Source: a virus
DNA length: 33,381 nucleotides
IMG/VR virus record: IMGVR_UViG_3300010354_000315
Coordinates: 1 to 33,381 of that record
Reading direction: 5' to 3' (one strand)
Each line of letters starts with the position of its first letter. The stretch's first letter is position 1. Below the pieces are notes generated by a model. It ran no database searches. It worked only from the letters and a program-made list of their open reading frames with translations, and had not been told where the DNA came from. Positions 21,805 to 29,927 of this stretch are shown here, piece by piece. Made by a program: the position numbers and the translations under genes.

Positions 21805-23526
21805 ATGTTATTATTAAAAAAGATTAGATGGAAAAATTTCCTGAGCACAGGAAATACTTTTACAGAAATACAATTAAATAAACGAAAAACAACACTCATA
21901 AGTGGCCCAAATGGTTCAGGAAAAACTACCCTCTTGGATGCTTTGGTGTTTGGTTTGTTTGGTAAACCATATAGAAATATTAATATTCCTCAATTAGTAA
22001 ACAGTATAAATTTAAAAGACTGTATTGTTGAAGTTGAGTTTGATATTGGGGGAATAGACTATAAAATTATCAGAGGACTTGCTCCAAAATCTTTAGAGAT
22101 TTATAAACAAGGTAAACTGATAGATCAAGATTCGAAGGCAAAAGATTATCAAAAAATGTTTGAAGAAAACATTTTGAAGATGAGTTATAAAGCATTTTGC
22201 CAAGTAATTGTTTTGGGGTCTACAAACTATATTCCATTTATGTCTCTTACCGCAGCAGAAAGGCGGGAAGTTGTAGAAGCTCTTTTAGATATAGATGTAT
22301 TTTCTATTATGAATACATTATTAAAAGGCAAAATTTCTGAAAACAAAGAAGAACTCAAAGAGGTTTCTTATAAATTGGCTCTTTTGAAAGAAAGAGCCGA
22401 TGCTCAAACTAATCACATTAAAGTATTAAAAGAAAAAAGCAAAACTTCTATTGAAAAATATGAGCAAGAGATTAGCAACTCTGCAAGCCAAAATGAAGAA
22501 TTGCAAAGAGAAATTGATATATTAACTGGAGAGATTGATGTTTTTTTCCAAGATGTTAAAGAAAAAAGTCAAATAGAATTACAAGTTACTACAGCAGAAA
22601 AAAATATAAACGACAACAAAACAACAATTAATAAAATTGATAAAGAAATTGTATTTTATAAAAATAATGATAAGTGCCCAACTTGTTCTCAGAATATAAG
22701 CACTGATTTAAAAAACAATAAAGTACATGCATGTAATATTCAAAAATCAGAATTAGAAGTTTCTAATTCCACTCAACTCAAAGAAATACAACTTTTAGAA
22801 CAAAAAATAAACAAAATATATCAGATAGAGAGTAAGATTAATTCTATTAGAGATAAAGTTAAAGAAGTACAATCCAATATGTCTGCTAATAATCAGTACA
22901 TAAAGAAGATGACAAAACAAATAGCAGAATTACATTCTGAGTCGGGTGATATAGAGAAAGAAAATGAAAAACTACAACTCATAATAGGAGAAGGAAAGAA
23001 ACATCTAGAAGAAAAATCCGAACTAGAGGAAAATTCTCAATATTATGCTATGGCTGCTATGTTGATGAAAGATTCAGGAATTAAAAGTAAAATTATAAAA
23101 CATTATTTACCCATAATGAATAAAAAAATTAATCAATATTTGGATCAAATGGGATTTTTTGTTCAATTTGAACTAGACGAATCTTTTGCTGAAACTATTA
23201 AAAGTAGACACAGAGATGTGTTCACATATGCAAGTTTTAGTGAAGGGGAAAAAAGAAAGATTGATTTGGCTCTTCTTTTTGCATGGAGAGAAATTGCTAA
23301 GATAAAGAACTCTTTAAATTGTAATTTATTAATATTTGATGAGATTATGGATGGAAGCCTTGATGATACTGCAACTGATGCATTCTTATCAATTCTAAAA
23401 ACTTTTAAGAAAGATACCAACATCTTTGTTATTTCCCACAAGTCAAAAGATATCCTACAAGATAAATTTAAAGGTCATCTGTCGTTTATTAAGAAAAATA
23501 ACTTCAGCAGGCTTGACATAGCATAA
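21805..23526 (+). CDS. 46: Recombination endonuclease subunit gp46 (SbcC/Rad50 type)
   Basis: ATPase subunit that works with gp47. The 573 residues match T4 (560). Walker A GPNGSGKTT with Lys40 starts the ABC head; residues about 180-270 and 300-400 form two arms of a coiled coil; between them is CPTC at 291-294, the zinc hook that joins two molecules. ABC signature FSEGEKRK (478-485), Walker B LLIFDEIMDG (Asp512, Glu513) and ISHKSKD complete the second half. All motifs are intact. Its last bases contain the -35 box of the next gene's promoter. Confidence 0.97.
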   Translation: MLLLKKIRWKNFLSTGNTFTEIQLNKRKTTLISGPNGSGKTTLLDALVFGLFGKPYRNINIPQLVNSINLKDCIVEVEFDIGGIDYKIIRGLAPKSLEIYKQGKLIDQDSKAKDYQKMFEENILKMSYKAFCQVIVLGSTNYIPFMSLTAAERREVVEALLDIDVFSIMNTLLKGKISENKEELKEVSYKLALLKERADAQTNHIKVLKEKSKTSIEKYEQEISNSASQNEELQREIDILTGEIDVFFQDVKEKSQIELQVTTAEKNINDNKTTINKIDKEIVFYKNNDKCPTCSQNISTDLKNNKVHACNIQKSELEVSNSTQLKEIQLLEQKINKIYQIESKINSIRDKVKEVQSNMSANNQYIKKMTKQIAELHSESGDIEKENEKLQLIIGEGKKHLEEKSELEENSQYYAMAAMLMKDSGIKSKIIKHYLPIMNKKINQYLDQMGFFVQFELDESFAETIKSRHRDVFTYASFSEGEKRKIDLALLFAWREIAKIKNSLNCNLLIFDEIMDGSLDDTATDAFLSILKTFKKDTNIFVISHKSKDILQDKFKGHLSFIKKNNFSRLDIA

Positions 23527-23541
23527 ACCTTCATATATACT
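23513..23541 (+). promoter_or_regulatory. Consensus host sigma70 promoter at the gp46 end
   Basis: TTGACA (23513-23518), 17 bases, TATACT (23536-23541), close to the host consensus. The -35 lies inside the gp46 coding end. Transcription would start about 23547-23550, at the ATG (23548) of the next gene, implying a leaderless message or a start further in. Likely an early promoter for the block 23548-28982. Confidence 0.8.
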
Positions 23542-23547
23542 GTCTGT

Positions 23548-24645
23548 ATGGCAAAACGAATTCAAAAAGGTGACAGCGTTGATTCTATTGTTATGGGTGA
23601 TGAGCCACTATGGAACATCAATATTGCTATAACAGATGATTATCTTTCTGGGTATATTATCCGTCATACTAACTGGTGTAATTACCACTGGGACATGAAG
23701 GATTACAGAAAAGCCACTTTGGAATATGTAAAGAAAAACAAAAATACACATACTAAACTTTCATCCAAGAATAGTGACAATTTTATTTTTAGAGAAATTG
23801 GCAATTATTGTAGAATGGCCAATCTTGGTTGTCCTCTACCAGATGCAGTTGTAAAAAAAGTTAAAGATGGCATTTCTAGACTTTTATCAGAAAAAGATGT
23901 AAAGATATCAGCTGAACCAGAAATTAAGGTGGATATTCAACAGAGAATTAAAGACAAAACTGTTGATTTAATCGAATTGGTAGAACAAAGAGTTGATAAG
24001 TTTATTGAAAACATTCAACAGAATGATAATTATAAATTTGATGCTCTTTCTTGGCTTCAACAAATTGGAGTCAAGGCAGTTCATACAAAAGCAATTATTG
24101 ATATCTTTACCCCCCGCAAAGACGAATTGGAGAGGGCTTTAAACGGCGATAAGGAACTCATGGAGGGATATTCCTTCTTGGGTAGGGCAAAGACGCGGAA
24201 ATATATGGAATTCAACACAGACATTATAAACGCCTGTGGTGTTATTTCAGAAAATAAAAGAAAACCAAGAAAAAAGAAAAAGGTATCTCCAGAGAAACTT
24301 GTATCAAAGTTAAAGTATCTGGTGGAAGATACTAACACTAAGATTAAATCAATTGATCCCCGTAAAATTATTTCTGCTAATATTTTAATAACGTATAATA
24401 CAAAAACTAAGAAAGTATGTCTTTTTAATTCAAAATCCGGTTTAAGTATCAAAGGCTCAAGTATTATTGGGTTTGATGAAAGCGAATCTTCCTGCAAAAC
24501 TGCTAGGAAGGAAAGTTATATTTTTGACTTGACAAAGCAAAATAAAGATGTATTATCTGTTTACAAGTCTATGAAAACCAAGGAGAAGCCTGTAAAAAAC
24601 AGAATAAATAATGATGTACTGTTACTGCAGGCAATTAAATTATGA
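23548..24645 (+). CDS. Conserved phage hypothetical protein, 365 residues
   Basis: I do not recognise a function. Similar proteins lie next to gp46 in marine T4-like phages as I recall. The N-terminal half (NINIAITDDYLSGYIIRHTN, then YRKATLEYVKKN) is mixed; residues 150-240 are helical with LSWLQQIGVKAVHTKAIIDIF and YSFLGRAKTRKYMEF; residues 245-260 are a basic patch (KRKPRKKKKVSPEK), which suggests nucleic-acid binding; the C-terminal 100 residues hold strands (SANILITYNTKTKKVCLFN). No ribosome site precedes 23548 and a strong promoter ends just before it; the next in-frame ATG is 23593 (Met16), with AAGGTGA 19 bases upstream, too far to be ideal. It overlaps the RNase H gene by four bases. 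Probably replication or recombination related. Confidence 0.75.
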   Translation: MAKRIQKGDSVDSIVMGDEPLWNINIAITDDYLSGYIIRHTNWCNYHWDMKDYRKATLEYVKKNKNTHTKLSSKNSDNFIFREIGNYCRMANLGCPLPDAVVKKVKDGISRLLSEKDVKISAEPEIKVDIQQRIKDKTVDLIELVEQRVDKFIENIQQNDNYKFDALSWLQQIGVKAVHTKAIIDIFTPRKDELERALNGDKELMEGYSFLGRAKTRKYMEFNTDIINACGVISENKRKPRKKKKVSPEKLVSKLKYLVEDTNTKIKSIDPRKIISANILITYNTKTKKVCLFNSKSGLSIKGSSIIGFDESESSCKTARKESYIFDLTKQNKDVLSVYKSMKTKEKPVKNRINNDVLLLQAIKL

Positions 24646-25478
24646 TTCTAATTGATAATTCCCAGTTGTTTTTTTCTTCATACTTTTCACATGGTCATGA
24701 TACGGGAGAAGTAAATGATAATCTTGTTCGGCACACACTTCTATCCCAATACGCAAGAATCAACGATAGGTATCGTTCTAGGTTTGGTGATATTGTCATT
24801 TGTAATGATGCTGATAACTATTGGAGAAAGAAGATCTATCCGGGATATAAACAACAGAGAAAAGAACAAAAAGAAAAAAATCAAAATGTAGACTGGAAAC
24901 ACTTATATGAAGTTTTTGACCGAGTTAGAAATGAAATTCGTGAGAACTTTCCATATAAGTCTATTCGCGTAAATCATTGTGAAGCAGATGACGTTATGTA
25001 TGTTCTTTGTAAGCATTATTCTGATACAGAAAAAATGCTGGTTGTATCTTCAGATAAAGATATGATACAACTTATGAAATTTAAAAATGTTTCAATTTTT
25101 AGTCCAAAGACTGATAGTATAATTAAATCTGTTGGAAATTTGGATGAAGTGTTGTTTTCACACGTTCTTAGAGGGGATTCTTCAGACAATATTCCAAATG
25201 TACTTACTAGTACAGATTCTTTCTTGAATAAAAAAGAGCGTCAAAGGCCAATGACCGCAAAAAGAATTGTTGAATTTTCACAAAATAATTCTTTAATCGA
25301 TCAAGATAATTTAAAAAGAAACAGATCTTTGATTGATCTCTCCTATATACCAGAGGAGTATGAAAAAAATATTCTTATGGAGTTTGAAAAAACAACTCCA
25401 GCAGATAGAAAAAATATCTTTGATTATCTTGTATCCAAGAAGATGAAACTTCTTCTAGAAAGCGTGGAGAGTTTTTAA
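24642..25478 (+). CDS. rnh: RNase H / 5'-3' exonuclease (FEN family)
   Basis: Removes RNA primers and adjacent DNA from lagging-strand fragments. The 278 residues are close to T4 RNase H (305). Metal-binding acidic motifs of the FEN/PIN-like family are in order: LIDNSQLF (Asp5), ICNDADNYWRKKIYPGYKQQ (conserved Asp and basic helix), CEADDVMYVL, VSSDKDMIQL and LRGDSSDNIPN. The last is the helix-turn following the active site in phage and bacterial 5' nucleases. It overlaps the preceding gene by four bases and lies one base before the next, so it is part of the replication operon. Confidence 0.93.
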   Translation: MILIDNSQLFFSSYFSHGHDTGEVNDNLVRHTLLSQYARINDRYRSRFGDIVICNDADNYWRKKIYPGYKQQRKEQKEKNQNVDWKHLYEVFDRVRNEIRENFPYKSIRVNHCEADDVMYVLCKHYSDTEKMLVVSSDKDMIQLMKFKNVSIFSPKTDSIIKSVGNLDEVLFSHVLRGDSSDNIPNVLTSTDSFLNKKERQRPMTAKRIVEFSQNNSLIDQDNLKRNRSLIDLSYIPEEYEKNILMEFEKTTPADRKNIFDYLVSKKMKLLLESVESF

Positions 25479-25479
25479 T

Positions 25480-25917
25480 ATGAAATATATAACTAGATTA
25501 CAATCTGAAATCTTAAATGAAGTCAGACAAGCAAAAACAAAGGAAGAAAAGTTAGAACTTCTTAGAGAAAATAGGTCGGAAACTCTACTTCAACTTTTTA
25601 AATATGCATATGGCAGTATCGAATCTCCCTATAGAACGGGTGTTCCTGAATATTCCCCAGACGATTCTCCTTATGGCTATTCGTATTCGACCCTACAAAA
25701 GGAAATGTCAAGACTACCATATTTTTTTAATACAAAATTATTAATCTCTGATGAAAATTTTAGAAATAAAAAATTAAAAAATATTTTAGAAGTGTTACAT
25801 TTTTCGGAAGCGGCTTTATTGGAGAATGTTTTTACTAAAAAATTAGATGATACTTACAGTATAAGTAAAGAATTAATTTTAGAGGCATTTCCCGAATTAC
25901 AATCTGATATTGGATAA
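25480..25917 (+). CDS. DUF6433-like phage protein (145 residues)
   Basis: Function unknown. Pattern: a helix with KEEKLELLRENRSETLLQLF (22-41), a Pro/Tyr-rich loop VPEYSPDDSPYGYSY (about 54-68), and a C-terminal part with LHFSEAALLENVFTKKL and SKELILEAFPEL. Small cyanophage proteins of the DUF6433 family, as I remember them, have the same order: N(R/N)S-helix, PPYKP-type loop, LEGIHPSEAKLL, and a final (K)EVVAEALPNL. I therefore assign the family with moderate trust. It starts one base after RNase H and sits just upstream of the clamp gene region, suggesting a replication-related accessory role. Confidence 0.7.
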   Translation: MKYITRLQSEILNEVRQAKTKEEKLELLRENRSETLLQLFKYAYGSIESPYRTGVPEYSPDDSPYGYSYSTLQKEMSRLPYFFNTKLLISDENFRNKKLKNILEVLHFSEAALLENVFTKKLDDTYSISKELILEAFPELQSDIG

Positions 25918-25921
25918 CATT

Positions 25922-26530
25922 ATGGAAAACGAAAAAAATCAGTATATAGATCGTCTAAAGGATCTTCCATTACAAAAATTAAAAGAGTTAATGGAACTAA
26001 ATGATAAGATACAAATTACAGAGGTAAAACCCATAGATTCTGGACAATTTGTTAATCCCCCCGAAACAAGTTTGTTAGACAAAGCAAAAAGTTTTGCTAA
26101 GTCTTATATTTCTAGAGGATTAACAAATAAAAAAGCAGAAAGTGTTACAAAATCTCTAAGAATACTAAGTTGTCATGGTGATGAAATGTTACAACCATGC
26201 CCATTTAGAAAAAATAGTACAAACTTTAAAAATTCGTTTTACTGTGGGATTTGTGGTTGTGGAGATAAAGAATCAACACAACTTATTAATTTAAAAAATG
26301 AAGATGGAACGGATAAATACAGTAAACTAGATTTTCCTAAAGTATATTGTCCTATGAGTATGCCTGGATTTTCTAATTACGAAGCACAGGATAGAGATGA
26401 AAAGTCGGCACAAAATTTTAGAAAATTGGCTATAGAAGATATACATGGTGTGGATTTTATTAAACAAAATTCAAATTTAGATAATGGAGCACAAAATGAG
26501 CAAAACAGCAACGACAATGAAAATAAGTAA
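25922..26530 (+). CDS. Cys-containing conserved hypothetical protein upstream of gp45
   Basis: Function unknown. A TTG start at 25910 is possible, but the ATG at 25922 is preferred; ribosome signals are weak for both. The middle has a likely zinc-binding set: CHGDEMLQPCPFRK near residues 84-97, then FYCGICGCGDKES and later VYCPMSMPGFSNYE. Six or more Cys in this order suggest one or two zinc sites. The first 60 residues are helical and charged, the last 40 Asn/Glu-rich and probably disordered. It overlaps the clamp gene by 35 bases in another frame, so their expression is probably linked. Similar Cys proteins are recalled from marine T4-like phages near gp45. Confidence 0.72.
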   Translation: MENEKNQYIDRLKDLPLQKLKELMELNDKIQITEVKPIDSGQFVNPPETSLLDKAKSFAKSYISRGLTNKKAESVTKSLRILSCHGDEMLQPCPFRKNSTNFKNSFYCGICGCGDKESTQLINLKNEDGTDKYSKLDFPKVYCPMSMPGFSNYEAQDRDEKSAQNFRKLAIEDIHGVDFIKQNSNLDNGAQNEQNSNDNENK

Positions 26531-27194
26531 GAAGACTATAGATATCCTAAAGAACTTTGCATCAATCAATACTGGTCTTTATGTTGAAGCAGGTAATAAG
26601 TTATATACCTTATCTTCTGGATATTCTATTATTACTCAAGCAACTATTGATGAGACATTTGAATCAAATTTTGCAATATATGATCTTAGTAAGTTTTTAG
26701 GTGTTCTATCATTATTTGATGGGGCAGAATTAGAGTTTGATTCAAAGTATGTAACTATCTATGATCAAAATAATTCTAGCACAAAATATTATTTTTGTGA
26801 TCCAAAGAATGTAGAGAAAATTGTTAAAAATTATGGTAAGACTCCAAAATGTGGTAAAAACCTTTTTAAGTTTGATATTACTTCAAAACAAATTGAAAGT
26901 CTTAAGAGGGCGGCTAGTTTGTTAGAATTAAAAACAATAAAGATTCAAAAATCTGACCAAGGCGGAGTAGACGTGATTGTTCTTGATCAAGAAAATGTTT
27001 CACCAAATGAATATTCTATTCATTTCTCTGATGCAGATGTTTTAGGGGATGCTGAAATTTTTCTAAATATTGATCTATTAAATCTATATCCTGGAAATTA
27101 TACTGTTGAAGTTGGAGATGATGTTTCTACAAAATGGACAAACAGAGATACCGATCTAACTTATTATATTGTTAAAAAAGCAATTAAGGATTAA
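26496..27194 (+). CDS. 45: Sliding clamp gp45
   Basis: Trimeric ring that holds the DNA polymerase on DNA and, with gp55, activates late transcription. Of three in-frame ATGs (26484, 26496, 26517), 26496 is preferred because GGAGC ends seven bases before it; homology to T4 (MKLSKDTTALLKNFATINSG) begins only at 26517 (MKISKKTIDILKNFASINTG), so that is the alternative. At 232 residues it is close to T4's 228. Further matches are FAIYDLSKFLGVLSLFDGAE (T4 VAIYDLNGFLGILSL) and LYPGNYTVEV. It overlaps the preceding gene and is followed two bases later by gp44. Confidence 0.96.
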   Translation: MSKTATTMKISKKTIDILKNFASINTGLYVEAGNKLYTLSSGYSIITQATIDETFESNFAIYDLSKFLGVLSLFDGAELEFDSKYVTIYDQNNSSTKYYFCDPKNVEKIVKNYGKTPKCGKNLFKFDITSKQIESLKRAASLLELKTIKIQKSDQGGVDVIVLDQENVSPNEYSIHFSDADVLGDAEIFLNIDLLNLYPGNYTVEVGDDVSTKWTNRDTDLTYYIVKKAIKD

Positions 27195-27196
27195 TA

Positions 27197-28141
27197 ATGA
27201 AGATAAAAGAATCCTTTCTTTGGGTTGAAAAATATCGACCACAGAGAATAGAAGATTGTATATTACCAGATGATTTGGGTAATACGTTTACTCAAATTGT
27301 TAACTCTGGTGAATTACAAAACTTGCTATTATCTGGTGGTCCTGGTTGTGGAAAAACAACAGTAGCAAAAGCTCTGTGCGAAGAACTAGATATGGATTGG
27401 ATCATAATTAATTGTTCAGAAGACGGTAACATTGACACTCTTAGAACAAAAATCAGAGAATTTGCTAGTAATGTCTCTCTAACGTCCAATAAAAAAGCAG
27501 TTATATTAGATGAGTTTGATTATTCAAATCCACAAAGCATGCAACCTGCTCTTCGTGGATTTATTGAAGAATTTGCAAATACGTGTAGATTTATTTTAAC
27601 TTGTAATTATAAAAATAAAATTATTGATCCACTAAAATCAAGATGTACAAATATAGACTTTACTTTATCAAAAACAGATAAAAATAAAATAAGTGGAAAG
27701 TTTTTAACAAGATTAAAATTTATTTTAGAAAATGAGAATGTAAAATATGATGATAAAGTATTGGTCAAACTTATAGTAAAATATGGTTCAGACTTCAGAA
27801 GAACTATAAATGAAATTCAACGCTACTCTGTATCTAAAGTTATAGATGCAGGGATATTATCTGAACTTGGTGAAGTAAGTATTGATTCGTTGTTTAGTAG
27901 TATGAAGACCAAAAATTTTATAGAAATTAGAAAATGGGTCTTTGATAATATAGATAATGATCACACTTTATTATTTCATAAATTATATGAAAATATTCAA
28001 ACCAGATTAGTGTCTAGCAGCATACCACAAGCAATCTTAATTATTGCAGATTATCAGTATAAGGCTGCATTTGTTGCGGATCAAGAAATAAACATGACTG
28101 CATGTTTGATTCAGCTTATGGTTGATTGTGAGTTCAAATGA
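27197..28141 (+). CDS. 44: Clamp loader large subunit gp44
   Basis: AAA+ ATPase; four copies plus one gp62 open and load the gp45 ring. The 314 residues match T4 gp44 (319). Motifs: LWVEKYRPQRIEDCILP at the N-terminus, Walker A GGPGCGKTT with Lys53, Walker B VILDEFD (Asp105, Glu106), sensor FILTCNYKNKI and the SRC arginine finger at 148-150, followed by RRTINEIQRYS (sensor 2 region). All intact. The stop overlaps the gp62 start by four bases (ATGA), matching the need for fixed ratio. Confidence 0.97.
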   Translation: MKIKESFLWVEKYRPQRIEDCILPDDLGNTFTQIVNSGELQNLLLSGGPGCGKTTVAKALCEELDMDWIIINCSEDGNIDTLRTKIREFASNVSLTSNKKAVILDEFDYSNPQSMQPALRGFIEEFANTCRFILTCNYKNKIIDPLKSRCTNIDFTLSKTDKNKISGKFLTRLKFILENENVKYDDKVLVKLIVKYGSDFRRTINEIQRYSVSKVIDAGILSELGEVSIDSLFSSMKTKNFIEIRKWVFDNIDNDHTLLFHKLYENIQTRLVSSSIPQAILIIADYQYKAAFVADQEINMTACLIQLMVDCEFK

Positions 28142-28518
28142 GCAATCTTTTTTCTTTTATTGATTCTATAAATTATAGTAAAAAAAATCTGTTAGACGGT
28201 GAAAGTACTGATAAAGAATACGTTCCATTCTTAGTAAATAAGTCTTTATCATATTTTTCTGATACCATAATGCATTCAAATGAAATAAATAGGTGTTCTC
28301 ATATTCCTAAAAAATACCAATATTTTTATTATTTAAACTCAATAAGAAAAAGAAAACGATTTTCTAAATGGTTTAAAAAGGATAAAAATGAAGATATTGA
28401 TAATATTAAAAAATATTATGGTATATCGAACATTAGGGCCAAGGAGTACCTAAAACTACTAAATAAAGATCAACTAACCGCTATTGCTCAATCAGTATCA
28501 GAAGGTGGGCTAGACTGA
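28138..28518 (+). CDS. 62: Clamp loader small subunit gp62
   Basis: Non-ATPase subunit completing the 4:1 clamp loader. Family-like start NLFSFIDSINYSKKNLLDG and VPFLVNKSLSYFSDTIMHSN (about 30-49) and the basic motif RKRKRFSKWFKKDK. Only 126 residues against 187 in T4, but short forms are usual in marine T4-like phages. It ends VSEGGLD. Coupled to gp44 by ATGA overlap and followed by a gap of 56 bases with a late box and hairpin before regA. Confidence 0.93.
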   Translation: MSNLFSFIDSINYSKKNLLDGESTDKEYVPFLVNKSLSYFSDTIMHSNEINRCSHIPKKYQYFYYLNSIRKRKRFSKWFKKDKNEDIDNIKKYYGISNIRAKEYLKLLNKDQLTAIAQSVSEGGLD

Positions 28519-28524
28519 TATTTT

Positions 28525-28532
28525 TATAAATA
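28525..28532 (+). promoter_or_regulatory. Late promoter box TATAAATA before regA
   Basis: Exact late box seven bases after the gp62 stop and 42 bases before regA. Downstream of regA come tail-fibre genes, so this box may serve to express the fibre block through regA at late times. Confidence 0.65.
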
Positions 28533-28563
28533 TAAATGTAAGATTTTATTTATACATTTATAT
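28530..28563 (+). promoter_or_regulatory. AT-rich hairpin in the regA leader
   Basis: ATATAAATGTA (28530-28540) pairs perfectly with TACATTTATAT (28553-28563) around a 12-base loop, AGATTTTATTTA. The stem ends 11 bases before the regA ATG and next to its GGAAAA ribosome site. With no GC and no T run it is unlikely to be a terminator. A role in translation control of regA is possible. Confidence 0.5.
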
Positions 28564-28574
28564 GGAAAAATATC

Positions 28575-28982
28575 ATGGAAAATAGTAATTCATTGGTTGA
28601 TTCTTTATTAGAAGTTTCTTTACAAAAAGAGGATGATTTTTTAAAAATTAAAGAAACTTTGACGCGAATCGGGGTATCTTCCAAAAAAGATAAAAAATTA
28701 TATCAATCGTGTCATATATTACACAAAAAGGGCAAATATTATATAGTTCATTTTAAAGAGTTATTTTTATTAGATGGGCTAGAATCAGACATAAGTGAAA
28801 CTGATATTGGCAGAAGAAACACTATAGCAAAATTATTAGAGGAATGGGGATTGCTGCAAGTAACCGATAAAGAAAAAGTTAATGCAATTATTACACCATT
28901 AAATCAAATTAAAATTTTACCACACAAAGAAAAGGCAGATTGGCAACTAGTACCCAAGTATCATATAGGAAAGAAATTTTAA
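28575..28982 (+). CDS. regA: RegA translational repressor
   Basis: Binds the start regions of phage early mRNAs (in T4 including gp44, gp45 and its own) and blocks translation. The 135 residues compare with 122 in T4. Very clear match: EDDFLKIKETLTRIGV (T4 EDFLKVKETLTRMGI), LYQSCHILHKKGKYYIVHFKE (T4 LYQSCHILQKKGLYYIVHFKE) and the C-terminal WQLVPKYHIG (T4 WKLVPKYTIG). There are about 10 extra residues at the N-terminus. Start at 28575; its stop overlaps the next start (TAATG). In T4 the polymerase gene 43 follows; here structural genes do. Confidence 0.97.
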   Translation: MENSNSLVDSLLEVSLQKEDDFLKIKETLTRIGVSSKKDKKLYQSCHILHKKGKYYIVHFKELFLLDGLESDISETDIGRRNTIAKLLEEWGLLQVTDKEKVNAIITPLNQIKILPHKEKADWQLVPKYHIGKKF

Positions 28983-29371
28983 TGCCAGCAGGAATTTTTG
29001 ACATAATAACTCCATGTAATTCTGATTTTGAATTAAACATTCAATATACTGATTATAATGATGTTGCCATAAATTTAACAGGAAAAAAATTTATTTTTTC
29101 AGTTAAAAGATCTTACTTATCTATACAGAGTGATCTATTTGGAATTTATAGTGACGTTTCTGCGACAACAGAGGGTGAATTAGAATACCCAAACTCAGAT
29201 AATATTTATGGGGAAATAAGTGTAACGGCTGCAACCGGGGAATTAACTATCAGTATTAGTAAAGACACGCTAACGGCATTAACTCCAGGAACATATTTTT
29301 ACAGTTTAAAAATGATAGGAACAACAACAGAAGTTATTTTAAGAGGTAAATTCGAATTAGAGGGCTTCTAA
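28982..29371 (+). CDS. Putative fibre/baseplate accessory protein with BppU-like beta fold (130 residues)
   Basis: Unrecognised by name. An ATG at 28940 overlaps regA by 43 bases; 28982 (TAATG overlap) is the better start. Content is beta-rich: FELNIQYTDYNDVAINLTGK, KFIFSVKRSYLS, GELTISISKDTLTAL then PGTYFYSLKMIG and a final strand ILRGKFELEGF. This order (strand, V.NLTG, F.V.R, ..., L.PGTYYY.L) is that of small N-terminal domains of phage upper baseplate/receptor proteins such as BppU. The start resembles the 569-residue protein at 2089-3798. Probably attaches fibres; moderate trust. Confidence 0.68.
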   Translation: MPAGIFDIITPCNSDFELNIQYTDYNDVAINLTGKKFIFSVKRSYLSIQSDLFGIYSDVSATTEGELEYPNSDNIYGEISVTAATGELTISISKDTLTALTPGTYFYSLKMIGTTTEVILRGKFELEGF

Positions 29372-29372
29372 A

Positions 29373-29495
29373 ATGCAAAATAAATTAGTAATAAAATATT
29401 ATTTACCACATACTGTGTTGGTTGTTAGAAATGTTAAAAATAAAATAAAAATTAAAAAAAATAAACAACAGCAAACCATAGTTTTAACAAATTAA
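29373..29495 (+). CDS. Very small basic protein (40 residues)
   Basis: An ATG two bases after the previous stop opens a 40-codon frame that ends just before the next ATG, filling the space exactly. The peptide starts MQNKLVIKYYLPHTVLVV, then is Lys/Asn/Gln rich (NKIKIKKNKQQQ) and ends TIVLTN. No ribosome site is evident; translational coupling could replace it. Tight packing suggests a real gene, but low complexity of the AT-rich DNA means it could be chance. Confidence 0.4.
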   Translation: MQNKLVIKYYLPHTVLVVRNVKNKIKIKKNKQQQTIVLTN

Positions 29496-29496
29496 A

Positions 29497-29910
29497 ATGG
29501 CATCATTCGGAAGACAACAACCATCTTTTAAATACGGCAGACTAGGCAGAGTGGTCGAAGCAGTTCAAATTCCCACCGGACCAGCAGGAGCAAGCGGTGT
29601 AGATGGGGGTGAAGTTTTTAATATACAAGCAGTAAAAAATGATGAGGGTAGCACTGTTTTATTTACAACTATTATTGGACCACCCGGAAAATCAAAATTA
29701 GTTCAAACTGATTTGGGAAATTTAGATGGTTTAGATGGTGCTGCCACCCCAGGAACAGATTTGCCAATATATGTTGCAGAAAACGGAAAATTGGTATTAA
29801 ATTCGGATATCTTAGTTACAGGTAACATAGAAACCAGTACCGACACAAATCAAATTATTGGTGATATTAAAGATACTATTTTAGAAGATGTAGACGGTGG
29901 AACTTTCTGA
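29497..29910 (+). CDS. Putative fibre-associated protein with collagen-like Gly-X-Y pieces
   Basis: Function unknown; 137 residues. Begins MASFGRQQPSFKYGRLGRVV, then short Gly-X-Y pieces PTGPAGASGVDGGE and IGPPGKS, and the C-terminal half alternates strand and turn (LPIYVAENGKLVLNSDILVTGN, ETSTDTNQIIGD). Phage fibre and collar proteins often contain such pieces. It sits directly before the tail fibre gene and after the BppU-like protein, supporting a structural role. The last residues are acidic (DVDGGTF). Confidence 0.65.
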   Translation: MASFGRQQPSFKYGRLGRVVEAVQIPTGPAGASGVDGGEVFNIQAVKNDEGSTVLFTTIIGPPGKSKLVQTDLGNLDGLDGAATPGTDLPIYVAENGKLVLNSDILVTGNIETSTDTNQIIGDIKDTILEDVDGGTF

Positions 29911-29918
29911 CATAAATA
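29911..29918 (+). promoter_or_regulatory. Possible late promoter box (CATAAATA)
   Basis: One mismatch to TATAAATA, nine bases before the tail-fibre start at 29928. The ATAAATACT continuation is as at 2061-2070. Spacing would leave almost no leader. Confidence 0.45.
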
Positions 29919-29927
29919 CTGTACATC

